Source of the DNA: Desulfohalobiaceae bacterium
Lineage (GTDB): Bacteria > Desulfobacterota > Desulfovibrionia > Desulfovibrionales > Desulfothermaceae
NCBI GenBank assembly: GCA_021737115.1
Contig: JAIPER010000231.1
Location: forward strand, 1-6,185
Reading direction: 5' to 3'
DNA: 6,185 nucleotides
This document shows positions 5,226-6,185 of this stretch, piece after piece. The first letter of the stretch is position 1; each line of letters begins with the position of its first letter. The notes under the pieces were generated by a model. The model worked only from the letters and a program-made list of their open reading frames with translations, was not told where the DNA came from and searched no databases. The position numbers and the translations under genes were made by a program.

Positions 5226-5915
5226 TCAGCCTAGCAGGTCCATCAACTCCAGGGGCTGCCGGATCAGGGTTTTCGCGCCCGAGTCCAACAGTTCCTCGGC
5301 CGTGCGGTATCCCCACAGCACGCCCACCGGATACATGCCTGATCGGGACCCGGTCTGCATATCCACCCCGCTGTCTCCGCAATAGAGAATCGTGTGCAAA
5401 GGAATGCCGAGTCCCCGGCTCATTTCCAGGGCACCGGCCGGGTCCGGCTTGGGCGGCCGCTGATCCTCCTGCCCCAGGACCGTGTCAAAAGGCTGCTCTG
5501 GAAAAAAATAGACCGCAACCTGCAAAGTGGCCGCATGCGGTTTGTTGGACAGGATGCCCAACTTCAGGCCGCATTGCCCGAGACGGCGCAGCAGATCGGG
5601 AATGCCCGGATAGGGGGCTGTCTTCAGCTTCCACTTGTGGCCGTAGACCGTCTTGAACTCTTGGGCGCATTCCCTGATCACCTCTTCGTCTGCGATCTCT
5701 GGGGGAAGGCTTCGTTCGGCCAGCTTATAGACCCCGTCGCCGACAAAGTTCTGGTAGCGCTGCACCGGATGGCCCGGCCAGCCACGGTTATCGAGGACGG
5801 TGTTCATGGAATCGGCAATGTCGTCCAGGGTGTTGAGCAGGGTGCCGTCCAAGTCGAAGACCACGGCCTGGAAATCAGGGGTCGATATTGTTTTATGGCT
5901 TTTATTCAGGGGCAT
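5226..5915 (-). CDS. HAD-family phosphatase, phosphoglycolate phosphatase-like
   Basis: This 229-residue cytoplasmic hydrolase carries all four HAD motifs: DLDGT (D21 nucleophile, D23 acid/base), LSNK (S123), the lysine K156 in PPKPDP, and GDSGVDM (D181, D185, Mg2+ binding). The segment of about 30-100 between motifs I and II is the helical C1 cap typical of Gph and beta-phosphoglucomutase relatives, and the length is normal. Gph-type enzymes hydrolyse 2-phosphoglycolate, for example from DNA 3'-end repair, but HAD substrates cannot be read reliably from sequence. The start at 5915 gives a 15-residue lead before the first strand; its ribosome site is weak. The gene is monocistronic in this window and convergent with the regulator, with no visible link to the cytochrome genes. 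Confidence 0.88.
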   Translation of the reverse strand: MPLNKSHKTISTPDFQAVVFDLDGTLLNTLDDIADSMNTVLDNRGWPGHPVQRYQNFVGDGVYKLAERSLPPEIADEEVIRECAQEFKTVYGHKWKLKTAPYPGIPDLLRRLGQCGLKLGILSNKPHAATLQVAVYFFPEQPFDTVLGQEDQRPPKPDPAGALEMSRGLGIPLHTILYCGDSGVDMQTGSRSGMYPVGVLWGYRTAEELLDSGAKTLIRQPLELMDLLG

Positions 5916-6117
5916 GTCTTTAGGCCTTACGCGTAATTCTGTGCCACGAAAAACAAGAAATTCTGTTAACCTAAACCATCACGATCTTGAAGCAAATCAC
6001 AAATATCAAATCCCAAATAACAAATAAATTCCAATACTCAAATTCCGGTGCCCATCCGCTATTACTTTGCTTATAATTGGGGGCTACGAATCAAGCACAT
6101 GAAAAAAGAATTGTGCC

Positions 6118-6146
6118 CACGGATCACACGGATTAACACGGATAAT
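6118..6146. repeat. Triple CACGGAT short direct repeat
   Basis: CACGGAT starts at 6118, 6127 and 6137, with spacers CA, TAA and AAT, giving a 9-10 bp period. Similar CACGGATTAACACGGAT strings occur as dispersed intergenic repeats in many bacterial genomes; that match is from recognition, not a search. Confidence 0.55.
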
Positions 6147-6159
6147 GGAAAAACTTTTT

Positions 6160-6185
6160 TGCTGCTGTAATAAGACTCAGCAGCA
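6160..6185. repeat. Hairpin at the right edge
   Basis: TGCTGCTG (6160-6167) and CAGCAGCA (6178-6185) form a perfect 8-bp stem with a 10-nt loop. The window ends exactly at the stem, so its extension and any following T-run cannot be seen. On the plus strand a run of six Ts (6155-6160) precedes it. It could be a terminator or part of a larger repeat. Confidence 0.45.

Larger units (their letters stand above)
5916..6185. other. Gene-free repeat-bearing region at right edge
   Basis: No coding sequence is supported. It should contain the promoter of the minus-strand HAD phosphatase, but I found no convincing -35/-10 pair. Contents include two copies of AATTCTGT (5935 and 5959), an A/C-rich quasi-repeat of CAAAT(A/C)-type words at about 5994-6046, a triple CACGGAT repeat (6118-6146) and a hairpin at the edge (6160-6185). 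Confidence 0.6.

Noticed and set aside
5931..5946. Sigma-54 promoter for the HAD phosphatase (TGGCAC on the minus strand)
   Set aside because: The -24 element matches, but the -12 element reads TACGC in place of TTGC and the GG-to-GC distance is off by one.

Overview
The window reads as chromosomal DNA from an anaerobic, respiring Gram-negative bacterium. A sulfate- or metal-reducing member of the Desulfobacterota (the former Deltaproteobacteria) is the best guess. This rests on an operon rich in c-type haem next to a membrane cytochrome b, an RsbU-type output regulator, GC-rich genes separated by AT-rich spacers, and dispersed intergenic palindromes. The taxonomic call is inference; no rRNA or other marker gene is present.

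Layout. Positions 1-309 hold no supported gene. They contain a REP-like palindrome, small hairpins and an 8-bp tandem repeat that ends just before a stop codon. Positions 310-3160 (minus strand) are a tight three-gene operon, transcribed in this order: an octahaem c-type lipoprotein (1817-3160), a trihaem c-type cytochrome with a C-terminal membrane anchor (1133-1804), and a five-helix cytochrome b (310-1140). The gene junctions are a 12-bp gap and an 8-bp overlap, and each gene has a strong Shine-Dalgarno sequence. Positions 3161-3519 are a divergent control region. Positions 3520-4737 (plus strand) encode a receiver-coiled coil-PP2C phosphatase regulator. Positions 4738-5225 are an AT-rich convergent spacer holding two separate inverted-repeat elements, one of 217 bp and one of 94 bp. 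Positions 5226-5915 (minus strand) encode a HAD-family phosphatase resembling phosphoglycolate phosphatase. Positions 5916-6185 are another gene-free stretch of simple repeats with a hairpin at the window edge.

How the genes may work together. The three cytochromes look like one inner-membrane complex facing the periplasm. The cytochrome b would exchange electrons with the quinone pool, the anchored trihaem protein would pass them on, and the octahaem lipoprotein would act as the outer acceptor or donor. The residue after the lipid-bearing cysteine is Asp, which in enterobacteria keeps lipoproteins in the inner membrane and fits this model. Together the complex would carry 11 c-type haems plus probably two b-type haems. 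The terminal partner cannot be read from the sequence. The divergent regulator is probably a partner-switching phosphatase whose target is not in the window. The HAD phosphatase looks like an unrelated housekeeping gene.

The parts most worth a second look are the cytochrome module, a perfect 17-bp inverted repeat that flanks the whole cytochrome operon, and the two palindromic elements in the convergent spacer.
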